Source: Cystobacter ferrugineus (GTDB lineage: Bacteria; Myxococcota; Myxococcia; Myxococcales; Myxococcaceae). Taken from it: a stretch of 64,000 nucleotides of DNA. The notes below the pieces were generated by a model that worked only from the letters and a program-made list of their open reading frames with translations, searched no databases and was not told the origin of the DNA. The stretch spans positions 315,461 through 379,460 of the forward strand of contig NZ_MPIN01000003.1 of the NCBI RefSeq assembly GCF_001887355.1, given 5' to 3'. Shown piece after piece: positions 33,246 through 42,606 of this stretch (position 1 is the first letter of the stretch; each line of letters starts with the position of its first letter). A program made the translations under genes and the position numbers.

Positions 33246-35243
33246 ATGCGCGCCCTCTCAGGCTGGTGGATGGTTGGTCTGCTCCTCGGTTCATGGCCAG
33301 GGCACGTCCTGGCCGAGCAACCGGTACGAACCACGGAGAAACCCGTGGCCGAGGACGCGGGCTCCGCGGGCTGGAACGAGGTGACGCACCGAGTGGAGGC
33401 GCGGATCTCGGGAGAGGTGGTGGACCTCACCGTCCTGCGCACCTTCCACAACCCGAGCCGGCACTTCCTCGAACAAGAGGAGTTCCTCGAGTTGCCCCGG
33501 GGTGGCTCGGTGAATGGCTTCGCGTTCGAGGCCCAGGGGCGATGGACGGACGGCGTCCTGCTCGACGCGAAGCAAGCACGGGACCGCTACAAAGCCCTGC
33601 GGCACGAGGGCCCCGCCGCGCCCCTCCCGGTCGCCTGGCTCTCGGGCTCGGGTGGATGGATGATGCTGCGGATGTTGAACGTGCCACCGCGCGGCTCGGT
33701 GACGGTGCGCTACACCCTCCGGACGCGGCTGGGCTACGCCGAGGGGCGGAGAACCTTCTCCTATCCCCTCTCCATCAACGAAGACGCCCCGCGCCCCTCG
33801 CTCACGGTGGTGCCTCCCCACACCGGGTCTACTCCGCGCATCGTCCAAGCCAAGGGCGCGCTCGAGGTGTCCTGGGCTCCCGAGCGTCCCACCCGGGTCG
33901 AGGCACGCGCGGGCCAGGTCGCGCTGGGCTCGGGCGCCCTGGGCTTCATCCAGATTCAAGCGCCCCCGCGCCTGTCTCCGGTGCCCGTGCGCGCGCGCGT
34001 CGTCTTCGTGGTGGATGCCTCGCACAGCGTGGGCCCCGAGGGCATCACCCAACAACTCGCCGTCGCCAGCGCCTACCTTCAGCAACTGCCCGACGCCACG
34101 GCCGAGGTGGTGGTGTTCCGCCGCGCCGCCGAGCGTCTCTTCGGCCGATTCATTCCCGCCTCGGACTGGAAGGACACGCTCGCCGCCGTTCCCCCGGCGC
34201 GGCTCGCGCCAGGCAACGGCTCGCATCTGGACGAAGGGCTGCGGCTCGCCCAGCGGGTGCTCGCGACCGGAGATGGACCCGCGCGCGTCCTGGCGCTCTC
34301 GGATGGCCATGTTCGTCAGGCGTATGAGGCCGTGCCACCCGCTCCCGTCACGTCGGCGTCCGACGCCGCCGTCCACCTGCTGTTGCTCGACGACATCCTC
34401 TCCCCGACTTTCCCCAGCATGACGCTGACGAAGCCGCCCGTGCGAGGCGCGTGTGGGGAATGGAAGCTCCTGCCGCGAGAGGGGCCTCCCTCCTCGAAGG
34501 AGTTGGAATCGCTCGTGCGGCCCGTGCGGTGGGACAATCTCCGCCTCGAGAACGCACAGGGCCACCCCATGAGGGACGTGCCGACGCTGTCCGAGGGGCA
34601 AGGACATGACGTCTGGATGTGGCTCCCCGAAACCACGCCACTCCCCCTGACGCTGCGTGGAGAAGCATGGCGGTGTCCCGTGTCCGTTCGGGTGGACGTC
34701 GACCCGGCGCTCTCCGCGGATCTCGGCCGCCACTCGTACGCCACGCTCCCCCCGGCGCCCCCGCCTGGAGCCGACGATGGGCCCGTCGAGAAGGCACGTC
34801 GGCGGCTCGCGACGGCCGGGGATTGGGTGTCCGAGGACCGCTCCTTCCTGGCGCTCCCACCCGGGGCCGGCCCCTCTTCCGCCCGGAAGCTTGCGATGGA
34901 GGACCCGATCGAGGAGGGGGGCATGGGCTCGGGGGTCATATCGGGACTCCTCTGTTGCGAGACAGGGTCGCTCGAGATGCCGATGCCTGGCGTGGACCCG
35001 CGAGAACTCGACGCGGAGCTGGAGCGGCTGCTCCGGGCGGCCATCACCGCATGCCCTCGCGGAAGCAAGCCCCTCCAGGTCCAGGTGGAGAGCACGAGAG
35101 ATGAGATCATCGACGTGCGGGTGGTGGGCGCGGCGTCCCCCGGCGAGGAAGCATGTGTGCGCGAGGCCGCCTGGGCGCTCCGTCTGGGCGTGAGCTTCAA
35201 GGGCGATACGACGCCGTTGCGCCAGGTGACCCTGCGTCCGTAG
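33246..35243 (+). CDS. VIT / von Willebrand factor A domain protein
   Basis: A 665-aa protein with a signal peptide (WWMVGLLLGSWPGHVLA). The VIT domain (about 40-165) shows EVVDLTVLRTFHNPSRHFLEQ and the beta-rich core; the vWA domain (about 250-400) has VVFVVDASHSVGPEG, a MIDAS variant of DxSxS. The rest is unassigned, with a late paired Cys (LLCCETG) near 580. VIT-vWA proteins mediate adhesion or matrix contact in the envelope. The C-terminal region LDAELERLLRAAITACPRG to the end resembles the periplasmic GspL/TonB-like C-terminal fold, but weakly. Confidence 0.82.
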   Translation: MRALSGWWMVGLLLGSWPGHVLAEQPVRTTEKPVAEDAGSAGWNEVTHRVEARISGEVVDLTVLRTFHNPSRHFLEQEEFLELPRGGSVNGFAFEAQGRWTDGVLLDAKQARDRYKALRHEGPAAPLPVAWLSGSGGWMMLRMLNVPPRGSVTVRYTLRTRLGYAEGRRTFSYPLSINEDAPRPSLTVVPPHTGSTPRIVQAKGALEVSWAPERPTRVEARAGQVALGSGALGFIQIQAPPRLSPVPVRARVVFVVDASHSVGPEGITQQLAVASAYLQQLPDATAEVVVFRRAAERLFGRFIPASDWKDTLAAVPPARLAPGNGSHLDEGLRLAQRVLATGDGPARVLALSDGHVRQAYEAVPPAPVTSASDAAVHLLLLDDILSPTFPSMTLTKPPVRGACGEWKLLPREGPPSSKELESLVRPVRWDNLRLENAQGHPMRDVPTLSEGQGHDVWMWLPETTPLPLTLRGEAWRCPVSVRVDVDPALSADLGRHSYATLPPAPPPGADDGPVEKARRRLATAGDWVSEDRSFLALPPGAGPSSARKLAMEDPIEEGGMGSGVISGLLCCETGSLEMPMPGVDPRELDAELERLLRAAITACPRGSKPLQVQVESTRDEIIDVRVVGAASPGEEACVREAAWALRLGVSFKGDTTPLRQVTLRP

Positions 35244-35347
35244 CGCCCGGCGCGCCCGGGTGGGTATCATCGCGGGCGAGTGGAATGGACAACGTCGCCC
35301 CAGGTACCCGCGCCCCTCGGAATCCGGTCCCCCCGTGGAGTCGTCCG

Positions 35348-36916
35348 GTGAAGGCGTTGCCGCTGCTGATGCTCCTGCTCGGCCTCCCGGCCGGGGCCTT
35401 TCCCCGCGTGCCCCTGTGCGAGCGGCCCATGGTACTGGCCCAGACCAGCACGAGGCCCTTCTCCGAGGAGCTGGCGCGGGAGTTCGACGCGTTCGTCCGC
35501 GCGGAGCTGGCGCGGGAGCCGCACGCGGGGCTCGCCGTGGGGGTGCTGCGGGGTGAGCAGCGCTGGGTGGGCACCTATGGCCAACGGGACCTGGCCCAGG
35601 GCCTGCCGGCGACACCGAGGACCACGTGGCGCATGGCGTCACTCACCAAGTCCTTCACGGCCGTGGCGGTGATGCAGCTCGTGGAGCGGGGACTGCTCGA
35701 CCTGGATGCCGACATCCGCACGTGGGTGCCCTCCTGGCCCGAGCGGCGCTGGCCGGTGACGCCCCGGCAACTGCTCGGACACCTGGGCGGGGTGACGAAC
35801 TACGGCCGCCTCGGCCCGACCCAGGACACCGGGCCGCTCGACACGGCGGGAGCGGTGGCGCTGGTGGCGGGCTATGAGCTGGAGGCCGAACCGGGCACCC
35901 GCTTCCTCTACAGCACCTGGGCCTACAACCTGCTGGGCGCCGCCATCGAGGCCGCCTCGGGCCAGCCCTATGGCGAGTACATGCGGGAGCACGTCTTCGG
36001 CCCCGCCGGCATGGTGCACGCGGCACTGGATGATCGCCGCACGCGCGACGAGCACCACGCGGCGGGCTACCGGCTCCGGGACGGGCGGCTCGTGCCTTCC
36101 AAGAAGGTCGACGTGTCGGGCCGGTTCGCCGGAGGCGGCACCCGCGGCTCCATCGAGGACCTGCTCGGCTTCGGGCAGGCGCTGCTCGACTACCGGCTGG
36201 TGTCGCGCGAGAGCACGGGGGAGATGCAGCGCTCGATGAGCACGCGGGACGGGCGGCTCACCGACTACGGCATGGGCTTCGCGACCTGGCCGCTCCGGGG
36301 CCACTACGTGGTGGCCCACTCGGGAGCGCAGCCGGAGACCTCGACGCTGCTGCTGCTCCTGCCAGGGGAGGACGTGGCCATCGCGCTCACGAGCAACGTG
36401 GAGGGTCAGGCCGCGCTGCTCAAGCGCATCGCGTACGGGCTCATCGCGCGGCTGCTCGAGGGAGAGGAGCACCGGCTGAACGCCCGCCTGCGCGACTCCG
36501 TGGACGCGCTGGTGAACGAGGGACTGAGCCGGGTCTTCGGCTACGGGCTCGCGTACCACCACTGGGCGGCGCACGGACCCGGGACGCTCCCCGAGGCGGC
36601 TGGACTCCCGGATGCCTTCGCGCGGGTGACGCGGCTGCTGGATCGGACCACCATCGCCCGGGAACCCGCCACGGCCCGGGCGCGCATCCTCGCCGCCCAC
36701 GAGCCCCGCGGGGACGAGCTCTTCATCCAGGTGGGGGCCCACATGGCACGCACCCTGGAAGAGGCGCTCGGAGCCGAGGCGCTGCGCGGCTATTCGTCGC
36801 GTGGCCCGCTCGCCTTCTTCAACGACTACCTGGCCGTGTGCGAGACCCGGGGCTGCCCCGAGCCCCTGCGCTTCGACGAGTCCTTACGCGCGGAGCTGCG
36901 CCGCCTCACGCCCTGA
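35348..36916 (+). CDS. Serine beta-lactamase-like hydrolase (class C / penicillin-binding fold)
   Basis: A 522-aa exported protein. The active-site serine is in MASLTKSF (SxxK), the second motif is YSTWAYN (YxN), and HSGAQPE replaces KTG, as in class C-like esterases and alkaline D-peptidases. The start is GTG at 35348 with a ggag site seven bases upstream and a signal peptide immediately after; the ATG at 35285 gives a 21-residue longer form. About 150 extra C-terminal residues follow the catalytic fold. Substrate could be a D-peptide, ester or lactam. Confidence 0.86.
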   Translation: MKALPLLMLLLGLPAGAFPRVPLCERPMVLAQTSTRPFSEELAREFDAFVRAELAREPHAGLAVGVLRGEQRWVGTYGQRDLAQGLPATPRTTWRMASLTKSFTAVAVMQLVERGLLDLDADIRTWVPSWPERRWPVTPRQLLGHLGGVTNYGRLGPTQDTGPLDTAGAVALVAGYELEAEPGTRFLYSTWAYNLLGAAIEAASGQPYGEYMREHVFGPAGMVHAALDDRRTRDEHHAAGYRLRDGRLVPSKKVDVSGRFAGGGTRGSIEDLLGFGQALLDYRLVSRESTGEMQRSMSTRDGRLTDYGMGFATWPLRGHYVVAHSGAQPETSTLLLLLPGEDVAIALTSNVEGQAALLKRIAYGLIARLLEGEEHRLNARLRDSVDALVNEGLSRVFGYGLAYHHWAAHGPGTLPEAAGLPDAFARVTRLLDRTTIAREPATARARILAAHEPRGDELFIQVGAHMARTLEEALGAEALRGYSSRGPLAFFNDYLAVCETRGCPEPLRFDESLRAELRRLTP

Positions 36917-36934
36917 GACACGAGGCGGCGAGGC

Positions 36935-37426
<492 letters not shown>

Positions 37427-37483
37427 GACGAAGCACCGTCGCAGAGCGGGCCCCTCCCAGGCAAGGACCCGCGCCCCGGCCTG

Positions 37484-38119
37484 TCAGAAGCCCGGCGGTA
37501 CCTGGCCGTGCAGACAGGTGATGGTGTTGGGTTCTCGGGGACCCGACATGCGCGCGGTGCGAGCACGCGCTGACTCTCCCGGGCGAAGCCCCTCCTCCAC
37601 GGGCCACGAGGGCTCCTCGCCGGGAGCCAGGGAGTGCAGGCCGCTCTGCCAGGGACCGATGACATAGGTGTGTCCCGCGGCGCGGCAGCCGAAGAAGCGC
37701 GTCCACGCCCGCGCGAAGGCATGGCCCCGCGCCGTCCCGAACGTCTCGCAGGTGCGGAACCACCAGAGCGCCTCACCGCCCGGCACGAGCCGCTCGCGCA
37801 GTGCATCCAACCGCGCCCGCCACGGATGACGCGGCGCGAGCGCCTGGACATCCAACACCTCGCGATCGACGAGGACGCGCCCCCACGTGCCATGGCCCCA
37901 GTATTGGATCTCCGCGATGCGCCGCTCCACCGAACGGGCGAGCAGCCAGTCCAGGGCCTCGGGCCAGCTCGCGACGCCGCGCCAGTCATCGAGCCGGCCC
38001 AGGGCGCGATACAGCACGCTGCCCACGCGCCACGAGGCGGTCAGCCCGGGCAGACCCCACCTCCCCGCGCAGGTGCGGTCGTACACCATCAGCCTCAAGC
38101 CCTCGCTCCGTGCCGTCAT
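37484..38119 (-). CDS. Uncharacterised protein with possible caspase-fold His-Cys pair
   Basis: A 211-aa protein starting MTARSEGLRLMVYDRTC. I do not recognise a named family. A strand ending IQYWGHGTWG with a Gly-His-Gly, and about 50 residues later LWWFRTCETFG with a Cys at a strand end, are placed like the catalytic His and Cys of caspase/CHAT-type folds. Two other Cys (17 and 145) and a C-terminal Cys (202) occur. A peptidase or inactive caspase-like scaffold is a hypothesis only. It lies upstream of the VOC gene on the same strand. Confidence 0.6.
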   Translation of the reverse strand: MTARSEGLRLMVYDRTCAGRWGLPGLTASWRVGSVLYRALGRLDDWRGVASWPEALDWLLARSVERRIAEIQYWGHGTWGRVLVDREVLDVQALAPRHPWRARLDALRERLVPGGEALWWFRTCETFGTARGHAFARAWTRFFGCRAAGHTYVIGPWQSGLHSLAPGEEPSWPVEEGLRPGESARARTARMSGPREPNTITCLHGQVPPGF

Positions 38120-38217
38120 GGATGGAACCTCCCGGGGGGCTTCGTGGATGATGAATATCTTTTCACCCGGAGGCGTCCGGCGCATCCTCGGGAACGATTT
38201 TCCCAGGAGTCCATTCC

Positions 38218-38562
38218 ATGCGCGCCCTCTTACTGACCCTGACTGTCTCCACCGCCCTCCTGCTCCCCGCCCGGGGTGAAGCGGCCACGCTGCGCTGCGG
38301 CAACCAACTGGCCTCGGATGGGGCCTCCAAGTCGGATGTCCTGATGCGGTGCGGAGAGCCGATGGCCAAGGAGAGCCGCACGGAGACCGTGGGAGAGAGG
38401 ACGCGCACCCGGAACGAACAGGGCAGCACCACCCAGCAGCACACCGTGCAGAAGACGATCGAGGAGTGGACGTACAACTTCGGCCCCTCGCGCCTGATGC
38501 AGGTGGCGGTGTTCGAGAATGGCCGGCTCGTCGACGTGCGCAGCGGCGGCTACGGCCGCTAG
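38218..38562 (+). CDS. DUF2845 small secreted protein
   Basis: A 114-aa exported protein (signal ALLLTLTVSTALLLPARGEAA). RCGNQLASDGASKSDVLMRCGEP with its two spaced cysteines and EEWTYNFGPSRLMQVAVFENGRLVDV are the DUF2845 pattern, with the strand-rich fold of small envelope proteins. Function is unknown. The LysR gene begins 14 bases later on the same strand, so they may be co-transcribed. Confidence 0.85.
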   Translation: MRALLLTLTVSTALLLPARGEAATLRCGNQLASDGASKSDVLMRCGEPMAKESRTETVGERTRTRNEQGSTTQQHTVQKTIEEWTYNFGPSRLMQVAVFENGRLVDVRSGGYGR

Positions 38563-38576
38563 GACGGGAGGCTCCG

Positions 38577-39491
38577 CTGTTCACGCGTCTGGATCCCCGC
38601 CGGCTCGAGACCTTCCGGGTGGTGGCCACGACGGGGCAGGTGTCCGCGGCCTCGCGGCTGCTGCACCTGTCGCAGCCGGCCGTCACCGCGCAGGTGCGCC
38701 AGCTCGAGCGCGAGTGTGGCCGGCCCCTGCTGGTGCGCACCGCGCGGGGCGTGCGGCCCAACGAGGCGGGCCGGGTGCTGCTGGAGTACGCGCAGCGGCT
38801 GCACCACCTGCTGGAAGAAGCCGCGACGGCGGTGGCGGGCGAGGAGGAAGTGGGGGGTGAGCTGGTACTGGCGGCGAGCACCACCCTGGCCAGCTACGTG
38901 GTGCCGGATCTGCTGGCCTCGTTCCTGCGCGTCCACCGGGGCGTGCAGGTGCGGCTGGAGGTGGGCAACACCGAGCAGGTACTGGCCTGGGTAGGCGAGG
39001 AGCGGGTGCCGCTGGGGCTGGTGGAAGGACATGCCCGCGCGGCCCGCATCCGCCTGGAGCACTACCTGGACGACGAGCTCATCCCCGTGGTCGCCGCCCG
39101 CGCCCCCGCGGAGCTCATGCGCGTGCGCACCGGGAAGGATCTCCATGACGTTCCCCTGCTCTGGCGCGAATCCGGCTCGGGCTCCCGTGCCGTGCTGGAG
39201 CGGGCCCTGCGCCAGGCGGGAGTGCGCCGGGGACCCCAGACGGGGGATCTCCAACTGGGCAGCACCGAGGCCATCAAGGGCGCGGTGGCGGCGGGCCTGG
39301 GCGTGGGCTTCCTCTCGCGATGGAGCATCCAGGACGAGCTGGCCTCGGGCCGCCTGAGGACCTTGCCGATCCCCGACCTGCGGGTGAAGCGGGCGTTCTC
39401 GTGGGTGCTGCCGGTGGATGCGCCCTCGGGTATCGCCGGTCGGTTCCTGCGCCATGCCCGCGCCGTGCCTCCGTTGCCGAGCGCTCCCTGA
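38577..39491 (+). CDS. LysR-type transcriptional regulator, likely CTG start
   Basis: A 304-aa regulator. The N-terminal winged helix is DPRRLETFRVVATTGQVSAASRLLHLSQPAVTAQVRQLE (in parts, about residues 5-45); a PBP2-like effector domain follows (LVLAASTTLASYVVPDLLASF, GLGVGFLSRWSI). No ATG, GTG or TTG stands in frame just before the domain; the in-frame CTG at 38577 sits six bases after a GGGAGG site, which is a sound but unusual start. The gene converges with the YeiH-type exporter gene with 10 bp between stops, the LysR-YeiH pairing known from YeiE-YeiH. Confidence 0.85.
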   Translation: MFTRLDPRRLETFRVVATTGQVSAASRLLHLSQPAVTAQVRQLERECGRPLLVRTARGVRPNEAGRVLLEYAQRLHHLLEEAATAVAGEEEVGGELVLAASTTLASYVVPDLLASFLRVHRGVQVRLEVGNTEQVLAWVGEERVPLGLVEGHARAARIRLEHYLDDELIPVVAARAPAELMRVRTGKDLHDVPLLWRESGSGSRAVLERALRQAGVRRGPQTGDLQLGSTEAIKGAVAAGLGVGFLSRWSIQDELASGRLRTLPIPDLRVKRAFSWVLPVDAPSGIAGRFLRHARAVPPLPSAP

Positions 39492-39501
39492 AGCAGCCGC
39501 C

Positions 39502-40473
39502 TCATCCGATGAGGTGCAGCACGAGGGCGCCGAGGCTCGCGCTGGCCATGCACACCCACAAGAGGACGCCCTGGGCGAGGGGCCGCGCGCCCACGGCCTG
39601 GACGGCGCTCCGGGTGAGGTTGGCGCCAATGAGGAACAGCGTCAGCACGAGGGCCCGCCGCGACAGGCCGGCCAGCACGAGCCCCGCGGGACGCAGGGCG
39701 GGAACCCAGGTGACGAGCGCCGCCGTGGCGAGGAAGCCGAGGATGAACCAGGGCTTGCGCGCCTGTCCCCCCTGGGACGCCATCCTGTCCCGGCGGTTGC
39801 GCCACGCGCCCAGCGCCAGGGTGAGCGGGACGATCCATAGCGCCCGGGCCAGCTTCACCGGTGCGGCCACGTCCAGTGCCTCGGGGGCATAGCGCAGGGC
39901 CGCGCCCACCACGGAACTCGTGTCGTGGATGGCCAGCGCGCTCCACAGGCCGAACTGATGGGCATCGAGCCCCAAGGCGTGTCCCAGCGGGGGAAAGACG
40001 AAGAGCGCCACGGCGTTGAGCAGGAACACCGTCCCGAGCGCCACGGAGACCTCCTGCTCCCGGGGCCGGAGCACGGGCACCACGGCGGCGATGGCGCTGC
40101 CCCCGCAGATGGCCGTGCCGATGCTGATGAGCAGCCCCGTCTCGCGTTGGACACCCAGCACGCGCGCCAGCCACGTGCCCAGCAACAGACACACCCCGAT
40201 GCTCACCACCGTGGAGAGCGCGCCCTGAGCGCCCACCGCCAGCACCTCGCGCAGATCCATGCCGGCGCCCAGCCCCACCACCGCGAGCGACAGGAGCGGG
40301 TGGGTCACCTTCCGGGTGAAGTCCACGTGGGGATTGCCTGGCAGCAGGGCCAACCCGAGCCCCGCGAGCAGCGCGAGCCCCGCGGAGACGAAGGGCAGGA
40401 CGCAGAGCGCGGCCCCGAGGGGAATCAACACGTGCGCGGCACCGCGGCGAGGAGCGGCCATGGGCGTGTCCAT
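39502..40473 (-). CDS. yeiH: YeiH-family putative sulfate exporter
   Basis: A 323-aa integral membrane protein with about ten hydrophobic helices and no signal peptide. Family hallmarks are ALLAGLGLALLPGNP, LLISIGTAICGGSAIAAVVPV (the conserved central helix with GTAICG) and SALAIHDTSSVVGAAL (conserved HDTSSV). The start is MDTP at 40473; MAAP at 40461 is the alternative. Members are annotated as sulfate/anion exporters, although direct transport data are few. A LysR regulator gene faces it. Confidence 0.9.
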   Translation of the reverse strand: MDTPMAAPRRGAAHVLIPLGAALCVLPFVSAGLALLAGLGLALLPGNPHVDFTRKVTHPLLSLAVVGLGAGMDLREVLAVGAQGALSTVVSIGVCLLLGTWLARVLGVQRETGLLISIGTAICGGSAIAAVVPVLRPREQEVSVALGTVFLLNAVALFVFPPLGHALGLDAHQFGLWSALAIHDTSSVVGAALRYAPEALDVAAPVKLARALWIVPLTLALGAWRNRRDRMASQGGQARKPWFILGFLATAALVTWVPALRPAGLVLAGLSRRALVLTLFLIGANLTRSAVQAVGARPLAQGVLLWVCMASASLGALVLHLIG

Positions 40474-40683
40474 GGGCGGCAAGGTGCGCTCCGAGCCATC
40501 AGCCCACCAGACGAAAGGCGCGATGAGCCATCCGTTTTCTGGATGGCTCGGGCCGCGAATGTCTGCCCGGGCGGGCGGGCAACCCCTCGTCCACCCAGCG
40601 GAGGTGCGTTCCCAGGAACACCCGGACCCTGCCCGGGGGCCCCCTTCCCAGGAGCCTCGCCCCAACCCACGTTGTGGGGCACC

Positions 40684-41001
40684 ATGGACCTCTCCGCCTT
40701 CTCGAACCTGTCGCCCAGGCACCGTCGCATGCTCACGCTCGCGGGCCTGATTGCCATTCCCACCTATGTCCTCCCCGTGAGCTTCTGGGGATTGCGCGCG
40801 ATGCGTCCGATCCTCCTCCGGAACGCCGTGTCGGGAGCCATGACCCTGGGGCTGGTGTCCCTCGTGGTCTGTGGAGTACGCCAATTGAAGGGGGGCGCCG
40901 TGGCGAAGAGCGCGCCGTCGACTGGCCAGCGCTGGCAGTTGCCCGTCCATGAGCCCATCCTCCCCGAGGAGATGATGGGCTCGCAGGCCTCGGGGCACTG
41001 A
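40684..41001 (+). CDS. Small two-helix membrane protein
   Basis: A 105-aa protein with two hydrophobic helices (LTLAGLIAIPTYVLPVSFW and VSGAMTLGLVSLVVCGV) and a hydrophilic tail ending in EEMMGSQASGH. Codons are GC-biased, but the ribosome site is weak (no clear purine run before the ATG) and I recognise no family. It fills much of the gap between the YeiH-like and serine ammonia-lyase genes. Confidence 0.5.
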   Translation: MDLSAFSNLSPRHRRMLTLAGLIAIPTYVLPVSFWGLRAMRPILLRNAVSGAMTLGLVSLVVCGVRQLKGGAVAKSAPSTGQRWQLPVHEPILPEEMMGSQASGH

Positions 41002-41196
41002 GTCACTCGATTCAGCGGCCGCCCGCCTGGGGTTCTCCCTCGAGGGGAACTCCAGATGTTTCATTCGTGAATGAATCCGTGGCGAGGTGACGCGCTCCGT
41101 CAGACACGGTGCGTCGTCATGCGTCGAACACCCCCGGGCAGCAGGCCCCGGCCGCTTGGGTTATAGGAACGCCAGCCTTTGGGCGGGAGGCGTTCC

Positions 41197-42573
41197 GTGT
41201 CACTCAGTGTGTTCGACATGTTCAGCATTGGTATTGGTCCCTCGAGTTCCCACACCGTGGGGCCGATGCGTGCGGCACGTCAGTTCGTGGAGGCCGTCGC
41301 GCAAGAGGCCGGAGGCCTGGACGGAGTCGACTCCGTGAAGGTGGAGCTCTTCGGCTCGCTGGGGCACACCGGCAAGGGTCACGGCAGTGACGTCGCGGTC
41401 ATCCTCGGGCTGGAGGGGGAGCGCCCCGAGGAGGTCGACTGCGACGCCGTCCCCGCTCGCATCTCCGGCGTGGTGGAGGGTGCGCGGTTGAAGCTGCTCG
41501 GCCAGCAGCCGGTGAAGTTCAAACCCTCCGAGGACATCGTCTTCCACAAGCGACAATCCCTGCCGCGCCACCCCAATGGGATGCGCTTCACCGCGGGACT
41601 CTCCCGGCGCGGCGAGTCCATCACCCGCTCCTACTATTCGGTGGGCGGGGGCTTCGTCGTGAATGACGACGGCACCGCGGCCGCCGCGGGAAGCGTGCGC
41701 GAGGCGCGCCTGCCCTACCCCTTCACGACGGGCGCGGAGCTGCTCGCGCTCTGCCAGCAACACGGGCTGAGCATCAGCACGTTGATGTTGGAGAACGAGA
41801 AGGCGCTGCGCTCCGAGGCCCAGGTGCGCGCGGGGCTCCTGCGCATCTGGGAGGTCATGCAGGCGTGCGTCAAGCGCGGCTGCGAGCGCGAGGGCCTGCT
41901 GCCAGGCGGGCTCAAGGTGAAGCGCCGCGCGGCGGCCATCCACCGCAAGCTCAAGGGGGACATGCGCGGCGCGGATCCGCTCATGGCGATGGACTGGGTG
42001 AACCTCTACGCGCTCGCGGTGAACGAGGAGAACGCGGCGGGAGGGCGCGTGGTGACGGCGCCCACCAATGGCGCGGCGGGCATCGTGCCGGCGGTGATGC
42101 ACTACTACCGGCGCTTCGTGCCGAACGCGGACGACGAGGGGGCCATCCGCTTCCTGCTCACCGCGGGAGCCATCGGCATGCTCTACAAGCTCAACGCCTC
42201 CATCTCCGGCGCCGAGGTGGGCTGTCAGGGAGAGGTCGGCGTGGCGTGCTCCATGGCGGCCGCGGCGCTCGCCGAGGTGATGGGCGGCACGCCCGAGCAG
42301 GTGGAGAACGCGGCGGAGATCGGCATGGAGCACAACCTGGGCCTCACGTGCGATCCCATCGGCGGGCTCGTCCAGGTGCCCTGCATCGAGCGCAACGCCA
42401 TGGGCTCCATCAAGGCCATCAACGCCGCGCGGCTGGCGCTCCAGGGAGATGGCAAGCACAAGGTCTCCCTCGACAAGGTCATCAAGACGATGCGCCAGAC
42501 GGGCGCGGACATGATGACCAAGTACAAGGAGACCGCGCGCGGCGGCCTCGCCGTGAACATCATCGAGTGCTGA
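41197..42573 (+). CDS. sdaA: L-serine ammonia-lyase, single-chain iron-sulfur type
   Basis: A 458-aa enzyme from GTG at 41197 after a gggagg site. The N-terminal beta domain starts [28 protein letters not shown], the family signature. The alpha domain carries [34 protein letters not shown] and [20 protein letters not shown], containing the Cys residues that bind the 4Fe-4S cluster. It converts L-serine to pyruvate and ammonia, an anaplerotic step useful for a protein-eating organism. An inverted repeat (GAGGGC...GCCCTC, 42572-42600) lies between it and the convergent kinase gene. Confidence 0.94.
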   Translation: MSLSVFDMFSIGIGPSSSHTVGPMRAARQFVEAVAQEAGGLDGVDSVKVELFGSLGHTGKGHGSDVAVILGLEGERPEEVDCDAVPARISGVVEGARLKLLGQQPVKFKPSEDIVFHKRQSLPRHPNGMRFTAGLSRRGESITRSYYSVGGGFVVNDDGTAAAAGSVREARLPYPFTTGAELLALCQQHGLSISTLMLENEKALRSEAQVRAGLLRIWEVMQACVKRGCEREGLLPGGLKVKRRAAAIHRKLKGDMRGADPLMAMDWVNLYALAVNEENAAGGRVVTAPTNGAAGIVPAVMHYYRRFVPNADDEGAIRFLLTAGAIGMLYKLNASISGAEVGCQGEVGVACSMAAAALAEVMGGTPEQVENAAEIGMEHNLGLTCDPIGGLVQVPCIERNAMGSIKAINAARLALQGDGKHKVSLDKVIKTMRQTGADMMTKYKETARGGLAVNIIEC

Positions 42574-42606
42574 GGGCGGAGCGCCCGGACGCGGGCCCTC
42601 CCGGTG

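Noticed and set aside
33291..35642. Minus-strand frame of 783 codons
   Set aside because: Antisense to the VIT/vWA gene and part of the serine hydrolase gene; the translation is low-complexity.
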